This document shows positions 24,589-34,644 of a stretch of DNA of 64,000 nt, in pieces (the stretch's first letter is position 1; each line of letters begins with the position of its first letter). The notes under the pieces are model-generated. The model was not told the origin of the DNA. It did no database searches and worked only from the letters and a program-made list of their open reading frames with translations. The position numbers and the translations under genes are program-made. Source of the DNA: Gonapodya prolifera JEL478 (taxonomy: Eukaryota; Monoblepharomycota; Monoblepharidomycetes; Monoblepharidales; Gonapodyaceae); contig KQ965764.1 of NCBI GenBank assembly GCA_001574975.1, positions 99,256-163,255 of the forward strand, in the 5' to 3' direction.

Positions 24589-27236
24589 ATGGTCAGTGCT
24601 AACGCCATAATCAATTACAACCACACCCGTCCTGGTTTTCCGAGTCCCATCCGTCCATTGCTCACGAGCTCTCAACTAACAACATACCACCTAACAGGCC
24701 GGCGCGATGGACCTTGCAAAGAAGAGAGGCCCCCACGATGACCCCCCCGAGTCTGAGTACGGTTACATCTTCTCCGTCTCTGGTCCTGGTGAGTTCGTCT
24801 CCCATAGCCACATCATTCCTCCGGATGCAACGGCAACACACACTGATTTTCATATTCGGACGGGCTCTCCATTTCATATTCTTATAATGCATCGTTTTCT
24901 GCTTTTTAAGTCGTCGTCGCCGAGGGCATGACTGGTTCTGCCATGTACGAATTGGTTCGTGTTGGTCATCAGGAGCTCGTGGGAGAAGTTATCAGAATCG
25001 AAGGAGACAAGGCTACCATTCAAGTCTACGAAGAAACTTGTGGGTAAAAATGGCGACCCGCGATAATTCACGGGGGTTTTTCTCCCGCCCCAATGCGTGA
25101 CTGACTACTCCAACAGCCGGTCTCACTGTCGGCGACCCTGTGCTGAAGACTGGAAAGCCCCTGTCCGTCGAGTTGGGCCCCGGTATCATGGGGGATATTT
25201 TCGACGGAATTCAGCGGCCATTGAAGGTGAGCCTCGTTAAAGTCTATGGGAACCCAGCATCCCCCCACTAATCCCACGCGGCCTCCTTTTTTTCCAATCT
25301 CGCCCCGCCTCTCCCCAAAACTCATAGAAAATTGAGGAAATTGCCAAGGGTATCTTCATCCCTCGAGGTATCAACACGCCGTCGCTTGACAAGAAGCTCA
25401 ACTGGGAGTTCGAGCCCCAGAACTTCAAAGTCGGCGACCACATCACCGGTGGTGACGTCTACGGCATTGTCCGCGAGAACACTCTTATCCGCCACCGCAT
25501 TATGCTCCCACCCAAGTCTCGAGGTACCATCACTTACATTGCACCCAAAGGAAACTACACCCTCAAGGTGAGTTGTCGCAAGGCTTCCTTGCACATAAAT
25601 TGCAGTTGTATTTTACTCGCGTTTTCTACGTACGAAAGGATGAGGTCTTGGAGATCGAGTTTGAAGGGGAAAAGTCCAAGTACACCATGCTCCAGATCTG
25701 GGCCGTTCGGTCGCCCCGCCCGGTTACCGAGAAGATTGCCGGCGACCACCCGCTCCTTACGGGACAGCGTGTACTGGACGGACTCTTCCCGTAGGCGCTC
25801 TTCACGCACTGCGCACTTATCTTGTTCTCAGTCGTTCCAATTCTTACAGCTGTGTTCAGGGTGGGACCACCGCTATCCCCGGCGCTTTCGGCTGCGGCAA
25901 AACTGTCATTTCACAATCTCTCTCCAAGTACTCGAACTCGGATGTTATTGTTTACGTCGGTTGCGGTGAACGCGGGAATGAAATGGCCGAAGTACTCATG
26001 GAGTTCCCCGAATTGACCATGACGGTGGAGGGCCGAGAAGAGTCTATCATGCTTCGAACCACGCTTGTGGCGAACACTTCCAACATGCCCGTCGCTGCTC
26101 GAGAGGCCTCCATTTACACTGGCATCACTCTGGCTGAATACTTCCGCGATCAAGGCATGAACGTCGCCATGATGGCGGACTCCACTTCTCGATGGGCGGA
26201 GGCCTTGCGTGAAATCTCTGGTCGTCTAGCAGAAATGCCCGCCGACTCCGGGTACCCTGCGTACCTTGGAGCCCGTCTTGCTTCCTTCTATGAGCGGTCC
26301 GGAAAAGTCATTTGTCTGGGCAGCCCGAAGCGAAACGGATCCGTAACCATTGTTGGCGCGTAAGTCCTTTTGTTTTCGGGAACAATCATTTGGAGTGGTA
26401 GACATACAAATTTTCCCCGTCTTCAGTGTGTCTCCACCGGGCGGTGACTTTTCAGACCCGTGAGTGGAAAATGCGTATCCCTACTTCAAGTGCATAATTC
26501 CTAACGTGGAACTTGGAAGTGTTACATCCTCCACTCTGTCGATCGTCCAAGTATTCTGGGGTCTCGACAAAAAGCTTGCTCAGCGGAAGCACTTCCCATC
26601 GGTCAACTGGAACATCTCTTACTCAAAATACACCAAAGCGTTGGACCCATGGTACGAGCAGTTCGATCCCGAGTTCACATCTCTTCGCACGAAGTGCAAG
26701 GAGATCTTGCAGATGGAGGAGGATCTTTCCGAAATTGTACAGCTTGTCGGAAAGGTAAGTTTCATACTTTTACTTTCTCTTGCGTCATACAGTCATGTCT
26801 AAATGGACACATTGATAGTCTGCCCTCGCCGAAACCGATAAGATCACCCTCGAGATTGCCAAAATCATCAAGGAGGATTTCCTGCAACAAAATGGTTACT
26901 CGTCATACGACCGATACTGCCCCTTCTTCAAGACTGTTGGTATGCTGCGAAACATGATGGGCTTCTACGACCTCGCTACCCATGCAGTAGAGGCATCTAG
27001 CAACCAAATTACGTGGGCCAAGATCAGGGAATCCATGTCCGATATTCTGTACAAACTGTCATCGATGAAGGTAAGACTGGATTGTGAGCGCGTTATAATG
27101 ACGTGCAAGCTCAATAATGTCCTCGTTTCATTCATTTAAGTTCGAGGACCCCATTGAGGGCGAGGCAGTGATTCGTGAGAGGTATCAAAAGCTTTACAAA
27201 GAGATGGAGGAGCGCTTCCGCCAGATGCTCGACTAA
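24589..27236 (+). CDS. VMA1: V-type proton ATPase catalytic subunit A
   Basis: Catalytic A subunit of the V1 sector, acidifying vacuoles and endosomes. The first exon holds only the ATG, followed by GTCAGT. The second begins [19 protein letters not shown]. The order is an N-terminal barrel ([20 protein letters not shown]), the non-homologous insert ([19 protein letters not shown]), the P-loop GAFGCGKT near 25890, [51 protein letters not shown], and a C-terminal helical part ending [13 protein letters not shown]. About nine short introns are inferred. The P-loop region is continuous, so the intein found in some yeast VMA1 genes is absent. The length of about 615 residues is standard. Confidence 0.97.
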
Positions 27237-27288
27237 TAATGTGCGATTGACAATCGGTTGTATTTACAATTTTGAAAAGACTCTTGGT

Positions 27289-29568
27289 CTAACCTATTCG
27301 CAAGCCTGACATTTCTGTCGCTAAATCGTTCTGAGGCATTGCGTGTCCATTCTGTCCCATTGCAGCCGGGGGAATACTGCCATTTGTGTGGTCTTGGTGT
27401 ACGCCCATCACTTCGCGTTGACGGACGACCACCCCAGGCGGTCCATAGAGTGTCATCGGACCAGCCGAAGTACCATCAAATCGCACACCCATAGCTCCGG
27501 GCTGCTCGAAATATTGCGGCAGAAACTGTTGATAATTGGCGGGTAAAGTCCCAGGCTGAAGTGGAAACTGCTGTCCTTGATCACCCATGACGGGAAAGGT
27601 GGGGAACGCGAAAGGTGGTGGCGGCATTGAATCATCGGTCGCGGCTGTCGGATAGTAATAGGTGGTAGGCGGTCCAGCAAAGCGGAAGTACGGTTGTGGT
27701 GGATGTAGTCCATGGTAACTAAAACCTGGGTGCGGAGATTGATTGGTCATTACATCCGCCGTATGACCCAGCGGGCCCGAATTTGCGGAATCGTTGCGAG
27801 GCGCTGGTGAACCTCGACTCCTTGAGCTGTCGCCATGTATCCAGTTTCGATTGCCGCCGCCGCCAGAACCTCCAGTGTATCGTTTTGACGGAAACTGCCG
27901 GGGTCCCGGTCCTCCTCGCTGGTCTGACAGAGGATAAGACTGCATGTTCTGTTGATTAGAGTCCCCTTCAAAGTGACGCATCTTCCCTCGCCTGCTCCCA
28001 CCACCTCCACCACCAACTCCAGGAGAAGGTGAGTTGCTCTGCCCACCCTTTCCAAAGTCTCGTGGGCTCCCAGCCCCTTCCGATGGATCAAAAAAAGCCG
28101 GTGGAGGAGAAGTGAACGGGTATGGTTGGGCATACATAAGACCTTGTGTCTCCATATCCGCTGGCACAAATCCTTGGTACATCGGACCGTAACCAAAGGT
28201 CGGGGGTCGGGAGAAAGGGCGCACTCCTGGGAGAACATACCCCATTTCTGGCGTGCTCCAAGGACCAACCTGTTGGGGTCGGGGTGCGTACACGCCTCCT
28301 GGAGCACCAGAGTTGGGACCGTATCCGTGGCGCCCGCGACCGTTATTTGCTTGCTGATACGAATGCGACGTGATTGAACTATTCGAATCTCCAGCTGTAG
28401 CAAACGATGTTGATGAAGGCATATTGCTCCCGCCGTTGTCATTTCCTTCAATCCCCGTGGACGATTCTTGAAATATCCTCGCTCTTGCTTCCAAATATGC
28501 TCTTTCCCGCTCCTCTATTGTTTTTGCTTGCGATCCTTGACGAGAGACAGGAGCACCGTTCGTCCCGGAGATGGGAGCTCCTGCTTCAGTCGACGTGTTG
28601 CTTGGATCATCTTTATCCACCGACGGTGACCTGTTGTTCCCCTCTCTTCGCATAATCCGCACTTGTGCCGCCAATGCAACCGTATTACTATTTCACTTGA
28701 TGAGCCAGTTGGTTCACCAATATTTCAAAAATTGTCACTGACCTCTGCTCCCCATTATTCCCGACCACTTTGATCTTCTCTCCCGCTTTGACATCATCTG
28801 GTTCATTGTCGCGCTCTATCTCTTCATCAGCGGGCACCGAAGCTGCGGAGCTCTTCTCCTCCTCCCGATTATCCCCATTTTCCGCCGAAACTGTTGAGCT
28901 TTGCCCATCCGGTTGCGGTAAAGGTTCCATAGCCACAGCAGGTGGAAGGGCTGATGTTGAGACGATAATGTCTATGATTCGCAGAGGACGTCTTCGAACA
29001 GGAGGTGACAAGTTGTGAATGATTGAACAAGCCAATCGGAGGTTCCCATAGGGCCCGTCCAATTTGATTCACTACGCACATTGCGGAGTCGCCTTTCCTG
29101 GTGACCAAAAGGGTATCTCGGGAGCGCTCGTAACGATGGCTGAGGCCGTAATAGTCGGCGATTCGATGAATCAGGAGGCGGTGGAAGGACGATAGCATGC
29201 TGTAGACCAGGCCATCTCGTCTAGGACGACACCACACGCATGATAAAAGAGGCATAAAAGGAAATGAGTCCAACAAAGTCGGGAAGGGCAAGATTTGACA
29301 AACGAAATCAGGTTTGTAGGGAGACGCACTTTGCTTCTGAAAGCAACGCGAGGAAGTCGTTTTCCACCTTGGTGACAAAAATTTTGTCCTTGAAATCCTT
29401 GAGAGCGGCCTGGATGATGAGAGGGTCGAGATTGGGTGGGTTCAACGGTAGACGGTGATGGATTGCAACTGTTGCTAGCTGCTGAGCATCATTGGGGGGA
29501 GGAGACGGTGCAGGAGGCGGCGCTGGTGTGGGAGATGTCCGGGATGGGGAACGCGAGGGCTCGGCCAT
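27289..29568 (-). CDS. R3H-SUZ domain RNA-binding protein
   Basis: The start at 29568 gives MAEPSRSPSRTSPTPAPPPA. A helical segment FVTKVENDFLALLSEAK joins, by an intron near 29250-29329, to RDGLVYSMLSSFHRLLIHRI and ADYYGLSHRYERSRDTLLVT. This contains the R-x3-H signature (RLLIH) of R3H domains, which bind single-stranded nucleic acid. An acidic linker follows, then a SUZ motif: VRIMRREG...KTIEERERAYLEARARIFQE near 28500-28665. The remaining 400 residues are low-complexity Pro/Gly/Gln/Tyr/Asn, typical of ribonucleoprotein condensate proteins. The architecture matches the R3HDM1/2 and ARPP21 family and its fungal relatives, thought to regulate mRNA translation or stability. The stop at 27289 lies 52 bp from the VMA1 stop, tail to tail. 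Confidence 0.85.
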
Positions 29569-29705
29569 GCAAATGTGGGATGCAACTCGTCCTCCCGTCC
29601 GGTTGATATCACCCTTCGGCTAATAACCCTGAACAACCCGACACCCCACGGAAACTGAGGAAGCACGGAGACGCCGGACGCCGTCGAAGACAGCAATACT
29701 GTGCA
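29569..29705. promoter_or_regulatory. Bidirectional promoter, R3H-SUZ gene / PIGC
   Basis: Only 137 bp separate the two outward-facing start codons, so both promoters and 5' UTRs must fit or overlap here. The stretch is fairly GC-rich with no TATA-like box. Confidence 0.5.
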
Positions 29706-30618
29706 ATGCAATGGCAACCAGAACTGTGGACCCGAAATCGCTTCGCGGACAATTTCATGCGAGCGACGATACACGCGCGCCCGCCATCATCGACTCAGAG
29801 TGCATCACGCTTGTACGGGATCTATCTCTCCTTCCAAATATCGAGACTCACTGTTTTCGTGGCTGTTTTCATTCACCTACATGATGGCTCACTGAGCCCT
29901 TTGGCTCTTCTTGTTGCAACGTCGACCTCGTTCTTGGTGGCCCTGCTTGTCTTGAATGTCAGAATGCCAAAGTTTTTTGAAAGTGGGATTCCACACGCTT
30001 TCGTAATATCTCGGAGCCGTGACAAACGATTTCTCCAGCTGTCAACATTATGCGGCGAACTGCTCTTTTGATTCTAGTCGTGTTGCTATTATCACCTGGT
30101 GCGTCATGTTGACACAAGCTTCGATCATTCGAGTCAACTGAAGCACGTGAACTGCTGCTTGATGCCACCAAGTCCTCACGCACCTGACACAGGACGTCGC
30201 AACAGATTCTGTCATTGCAATGTCGTCTGTGCTACTTCTGGTCAACTTCTATTCCCATAATTATGCCACAATTCCAGCAGGTCTCTCAAACCCTTACGAG
30301 TCTTTTAAAGTACGTGATCCCTTGTCCCTAAATACGGGCATCTTTGCCGCTGTTCTATTGGCGAGCCGCTTGCCAGACTGGTACCACGTGTTCACGTGGT
30401 GCATCTTTGCGATTCTATGCTTGGCAGTAGCTCCCGGTTTCGAAAAGGGTATCCCGGACCGCTTCCAGCATGCCACTGCCTTGGCATGCTTTATGTTAGC
30501 GCTCAGTGCAATTTTTCGCGTATCACATCCTGTTACCGTAGCATTCACATTTGCAAATGTCTTTTGTGTTTGGATGGTACCCCTCGTATGGAGATTTACT
30601 CGCAAAATCGCAGAGTAG
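29706..30618 (+). CDS. GPI2: GPI-GlcNAc transferase subunit PIG-C/GPI2
   Basis: Multi-pass ER membrane subunit of the complex that adds GlcNAc to phosphatidylinositol, the first step of GPI-anchor synthesis. ATG 29706 opens WQPELWTRNRFADNFMRATI, resembling the family's N-terminal PFPDNYVDxxF segment. Hydrophobic helices follow (LTVFVAVFIHL, LALLVATSTSFLVALLVL). After two introns the frame reads SPVLTHLTQDVATDSVIAMS and DPLSLNTGIFAAVLLASRLP, the most conserved family motif (SLNxAIFASVCLASRLP in animals). Donor and acceptor around 29975-30033 and 30091-30170 are inferred. The second (SP|V) is convincing; the first is approximate. The product of about 270 residues is the usual size. The stop lies 39 bp from the eIF4A3 stop. 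Confidence 0.88.
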
Positions 30619-30657
30619 CACAAATGGAAGAATGTATTTCTCATCAGAAGTTTTTAT

Positions 30658-32574
30658 CTACACCAAGTCCGCAACGTTCATTGGCATTTCATCAATCTGA
30701 AAAGGTAATAACAAGTGGGTTGCTTGATCGTTCAGCACAAATTGAGCCCAAGCCCCAACTTGTCTCACCTGCGTTGAGTAAAACTGTTCGATATCGCGGA
30801 GGATACGAATGTCGTCCTGCTTGACAAAGTTGATGGCAACGCCCTTCCGACCGAAACGCCCGGAGCGACCGATGCGGTGGATATAGTTCTCTCGATTGAT
30901 CGGAAGGTCGTAGTTAATCCTAGTGACTTGTGTCAGCATAAATACCTTTGCGGAACTCCTAATGCACAACTAACACCAATGAAACCTGAGACACGTCGAT
31001 CCCTCTTGCCCAAACGTCCGTTGTTATCAAGACACGGCTGAAATTAGTTACCACCATTAAATCACTGCGACAATTGGGAAAGCTACAAAAACCATCACCT
31101 CTTGGTTTGACGAAACTCGTTCATGATCGCGTCCCTCTCTTTCTGTGGCATGTCACCGTGCATTGACGAAACCGTAAAGTTCGCGTCCCTCATTTTTTGG
31201 GTAAGTTCGTCCACCTTTCCCCATATTTCACGTTAGAATTAGAATAGATCTGCACGAAATGGAGCAGGTAAATTCACCTTTTTCTTCGTGTTGCAAAAGA
31301 TGACCGCTTGTGTGATTGTAAGAGTATCGTAAAGGTCACACAAGGTGTCGAACTTCCAATCCTCCTTGTCGACTGCCACGAAAAACTGTTTGATTCCTTC
31401 GAGCGTCAATTCATCACGCTTCACGAGCACACGAATTGGATCGGTCATAAACTTTGGCGACGAGGCACATTGGGTGTCGCGTGCATCATTGGTGGAGTGC
31501 ATTGTTCAATGTCTTCACCCGACGACGACACAGTTAACACTCTACCTTGGTAGTCATTTCTAGAACATCGTGGGGAAGCGTGGCTGACACAAGGACAACT
31601 TGGGTGGAAGGAGCAAGGTGGCGGTAAATGTCATAGATCTGTTCCTTGAATCCCTTTGACAGCATTTCATCCGCCTCGTCAAGCACAAGCATCTTAATCC
31701 TCTTGGGGCGGAGGTGGCGGCGACGAATCATGTCAAAGACCCTTCCCGGGGTTCCAGAAACGATGTGTTGGCCATATTCGAGCTTGCGAATATCCTCGCC
31801 GACATTTGTACCGCCAATACAGGCATGGCATTGTACGCTCATGTAGTCTCCCAAGGCGAGACAGACCGTTTGAATCTGTTGGGCGAGTTCTCGTGTGGGC
31901 GACAGAACCAGGGCCTGGGTCTCACGTATCGCGGTGTCGATGTTCTGGAGAATAGAAATGCTAAAGGTAGCAGTCTTCCCCGTGCCAGACTGAGCCTGGG
32001 CAATCACGTCGCGGCCCTTGATCATGGGAACAATGGATCTCTGAGGATGAATGTGGCAGGTAGGAGGAACATTAAGGACAAGTTAGCTCTATTCCTGAAA
32101 GAAACTAGAGAGTATAACGAAAATCGTATCCGTACGCCCTGTCGTGGGTGGTTGAGCAATCTCCTCGGCCAAGGAACCGCTCCATGTAGTTGTTCCGAGT
32201 TCTAGGCCAGCACGTCTGTTGAAAATTCGAGGTATTTAAACGCACCTGCTGGATCGCCGACGGCTTCTCGAAATCTTGAGAAGCCGCCAATTAAAATACG
32301 CGCGTTTGAGAACTTATGTATTCTCTGCCGGGAGGAAAGACTGAGAGCAGGTGATTACGCACTGAACGCATAGATGCCCCGGAGCAGATCCTCCTTAAGA
32401 TCTGAAATGTAAGAAAATTGGAGGATTCAGCGATGCGCCCATCATAAATTGTACATTCTGACAGGAAGAATGCCCACTCATTGAGTCGAAAGTTGGGAAC
32501 ACTTTCACATCCTCGCTTGTCTCGAAAACGAGCTTATCGTCGCCGTCGATGCGCTTATTGTCCTTTGATTCCAT
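30658..32574 (-). CDS. EIF4A3: DEAD-box RNA helicase eIF4A3/FAL1 (exon junction complex core)
   Basis: ATP-dependent RNA clamp of the exon junction complex (FAL1 in rRNA processing in yeast). ATG 32574 begins [20 protein letters not shown], then [20 protein letters not shown] and FEKPSAIQQ (Q motif). Motifs are AQSGTGKT (I), PTRELA (Ia), DEAD in [20 protein letters not shown] (III), ARGIDV, and HRIGRSGR (VI). The ending STQ...[12 protein letters not shown] is the eIF4A3 signature rather than eIF4A1. Introns fall near 32402-32535, 32240-32390, 31490-31553, 31210-31280, 31030-31105 and 30915-31000. One extra segment between STQ and IDEMP ([21 protein letters not shown]) reads through in frame. 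It has donor-like and acceptor-like ends and is probably a stop-free intron. The gene is head to head with SF3A3. Confidence 0.95.
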
Positions 32575-32652
32575 TGAAGTTGCGGGAAGAAAATGGTGGT
32601 TACTGCGGTCAATCTCGACTACCCACGGGGCCCACCCACACCCACACCACTC
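32575..32652. promoter_or_regulatory. Ultra-short bidirectional promoter, eIF4A3 / SF3A3
   Basis: Seventy-eight bp separate the eIF4A3 ATG (32574, reverse) and the SF3A3 ATG (32653, forward). An in-frame upstream ATG for SF3A3 at 32593 would cut this to 18 bp. The stretch has a CCCACCCACACCCACACC run (about 32633-32650). Core promoter elements must overlap transcribed sequence of at least one partner. Confidence 0.6.
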
Positions 32653-34478
32653 ATGGAAGGACAACTCGAATTGCTGCGACGCACTCACGAGGAAATCGAA
32701 CGCGTAGAAGATGCTGCAGTCGCCGAATTGATGCTCAAGCCAAAAGCGCACAGAGAGAAGTTGGCTGTTGAGCACAAAGTAGCAAAGTTCCTGGAGAGGA
32801 TACATTCCCGTTCCCGTTTCCTGCTGGATTTGTACAAGGATGAAGATGGGTATGTTGATCTCATTGCGCATAGCCTTGCGACTTTGAATTCATGGAAGTC
32901 TTCTTATAGCTCTCGGAAAACTGAGATTGCTGCCATGTCCACTCCGAATGAGTTCACAGAGTTCTATAACAGGTTGAAATCAATCAAGGATATTCACCGC
33001 AGGAATCCAAATGAAATAGTTGAGCCGATGGAGCTGGAGTTTGTCAGACATAATGTCCAAGAACACGAACATGAGTTGGAGGGAATGTTCACAGCCGAGG
33101 AGGGCCTCGGACGGTTTTTGGATCTCCACGCGCTTCATGACCAGTATATGAATCTTCAAGGAATTGAGAGGGTATCTTACGTCCATTTTCTCGACTCGTT
33201 TGACCGGTTCGAGGAGATTCCACTTCAAGTTAAACGAGGTCAACCTTACAAGAGGTGAGCTTTGCACTACACGATTTATCTCTCTCGATTCGCCAAGCAA
33301 GCTCTTTCTCCCGTTTTCCCACTGGTTTGTCGGCAAAAGCTATCTCGAGAATCTTCGGTCTTACTTGGAACATTGGATCTCGCGTTCCCTCCCCCTCACG
33401 AACATTGCAGAAGTGACGAAAGCGGCGCTGGACCGTTTCCAAACCGACTGGGAGTCCGAGTCGGTATCTGGATGGGAGCCTCGGGAGCATGTTTCTAAAG
33501 GAGACGGGGAGGATGACCCGGCAGATCTCTTTTGCGCAGCGTGCGAGAAGCGGTTTGCCAAGCGGACAGTCTACGATGCACACTTGAGCGGGAAAAAGCA
33601 CCTGAAGGCTTCGGAGACCTTGCTCAAAAACGGAGTATCGGCAGTTACACCAAAGCTGCTTTTGGAAAAGCGGATGGCAATAGAGCGCCGTGATCGAGAA
33701 AATGACAAACCAATAGCTGCGATGGAAGCCCAAGCACGGGCACTTGGACAATTTTTGAACACTCAACGAGATGACACCAAAGCGAACGTGGAACGCAAAC
33801 AGACGATCACAGATGCGGAGAGAGTGAGTTCAAAGAAGTCATTATATACCCTCGTTATTTGTCGACCCTTAACATTCGACGTGCCTTTTCTTTGCGATGC
33901 GCCATAAAGGAAGACGAGGGAGAAGAAGTCGAAATTCCTGCCGTGGAAGGAGAAGAGGAGGAAAAAATTTACAATCCCTTAAAGCTACCTCTTGGCTGGG
34001 ACGGAAAACCGATTCCGTAAGTTGTTGTGCACGTCGTTGTGATACAACGGTGCTTGGAAGTAATCGCACCTTCCTAGATATTGGCTCTACAAGCTACATG
34101 GTCTCAGTGTTGAGTATCCATGTGAAATTTGTGGTAACTTTGTCTACATGGGTCGAAAAGCATTTGACCGACACTTTCAAGAGTGGCGGCACGCTCACGG
34201 AATGCGTGCACTTGGTATTCCGAATACACGTCAGTTCCACGATATCACCCTCATCGAGGACGCCTACGCGCTTTGGGAAAAGCTCAAGGCAAAGAACAAA
34301 ACGGAAGAGTTTAATCCCGAGGTGGTCGAGGAATATGAAGATCTCGAAGGCAACGTGTACAACAGAAAAACGTATGAAGGTAATATTGACAAGTTTATTC
34401 AGCACTTTCTTCCAAGCAGCTGTATTGAACCTTTTCCTTCCTTTCGTATCAGATCTCGTTCGACAGGGTATTATATGA
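32653..34478 (+). CDS. SF3A3: Splicing factor 3A subunit 3 (SF3a60, Prp9 family)
   Basis: Subunit of U2 snRNP that helps commit the branch site. The start at 32653 (MEGQLELLRRTHEEIERV) matches the family's METILEQQRRYHEEKERL start better than the in-frame ATG at 32593. Visible parts are TPNEFTEFYNRLKSIKDIHR, then YKR|YLENLRSYLEHW across an intron near 33255-33335. The C2H2-type finger is LFCAACEKRFAKRTVYDAHL-SGKKH near 33530. An acidic linker follows, then IYNPLKLPLGWDGKPIP|YWLYKLHG and the C-terminal matrin-type finger CEICGNFVYMGRKAFDRHFQEWRHAHGM. The final exon is split as KTYE|DLVRQGII with the stop at 34478. The zinc-binding Cys/His residues are all present. Confidence 0.95.
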
Positions 34479-34644
34479 GCACCCCTTCGCCTATTAATGT
34501 ACAGATGAACGTACATATAATTGCATATCATACGTTTGTCCTGTGATTCGTGCAATGTTCAATTACACTTCCCAAAATTACCCTGGATAAAAAGATACAG
34601 CAAAAACAAAAGTGGAAGCTGTGGGTGAGGATATCGCGAGAAGG

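Noticed and set aside
25850-26000. Possible intein at the VMA1 P-loop, a known insertion site in yeasts
   Set aside because: The P-loop and following residues (GAFGCGKT, then [13 protein letters not shown]) are continuous with no insertion.
32395-32871. Reverse frame extending eIF4A3 upstream over SF3A3
   Set aside because: The extension is antisense to SF3A3 exon 1. The N-terminus MESKDNKR... from 32574 matches the eIF4A3 family.
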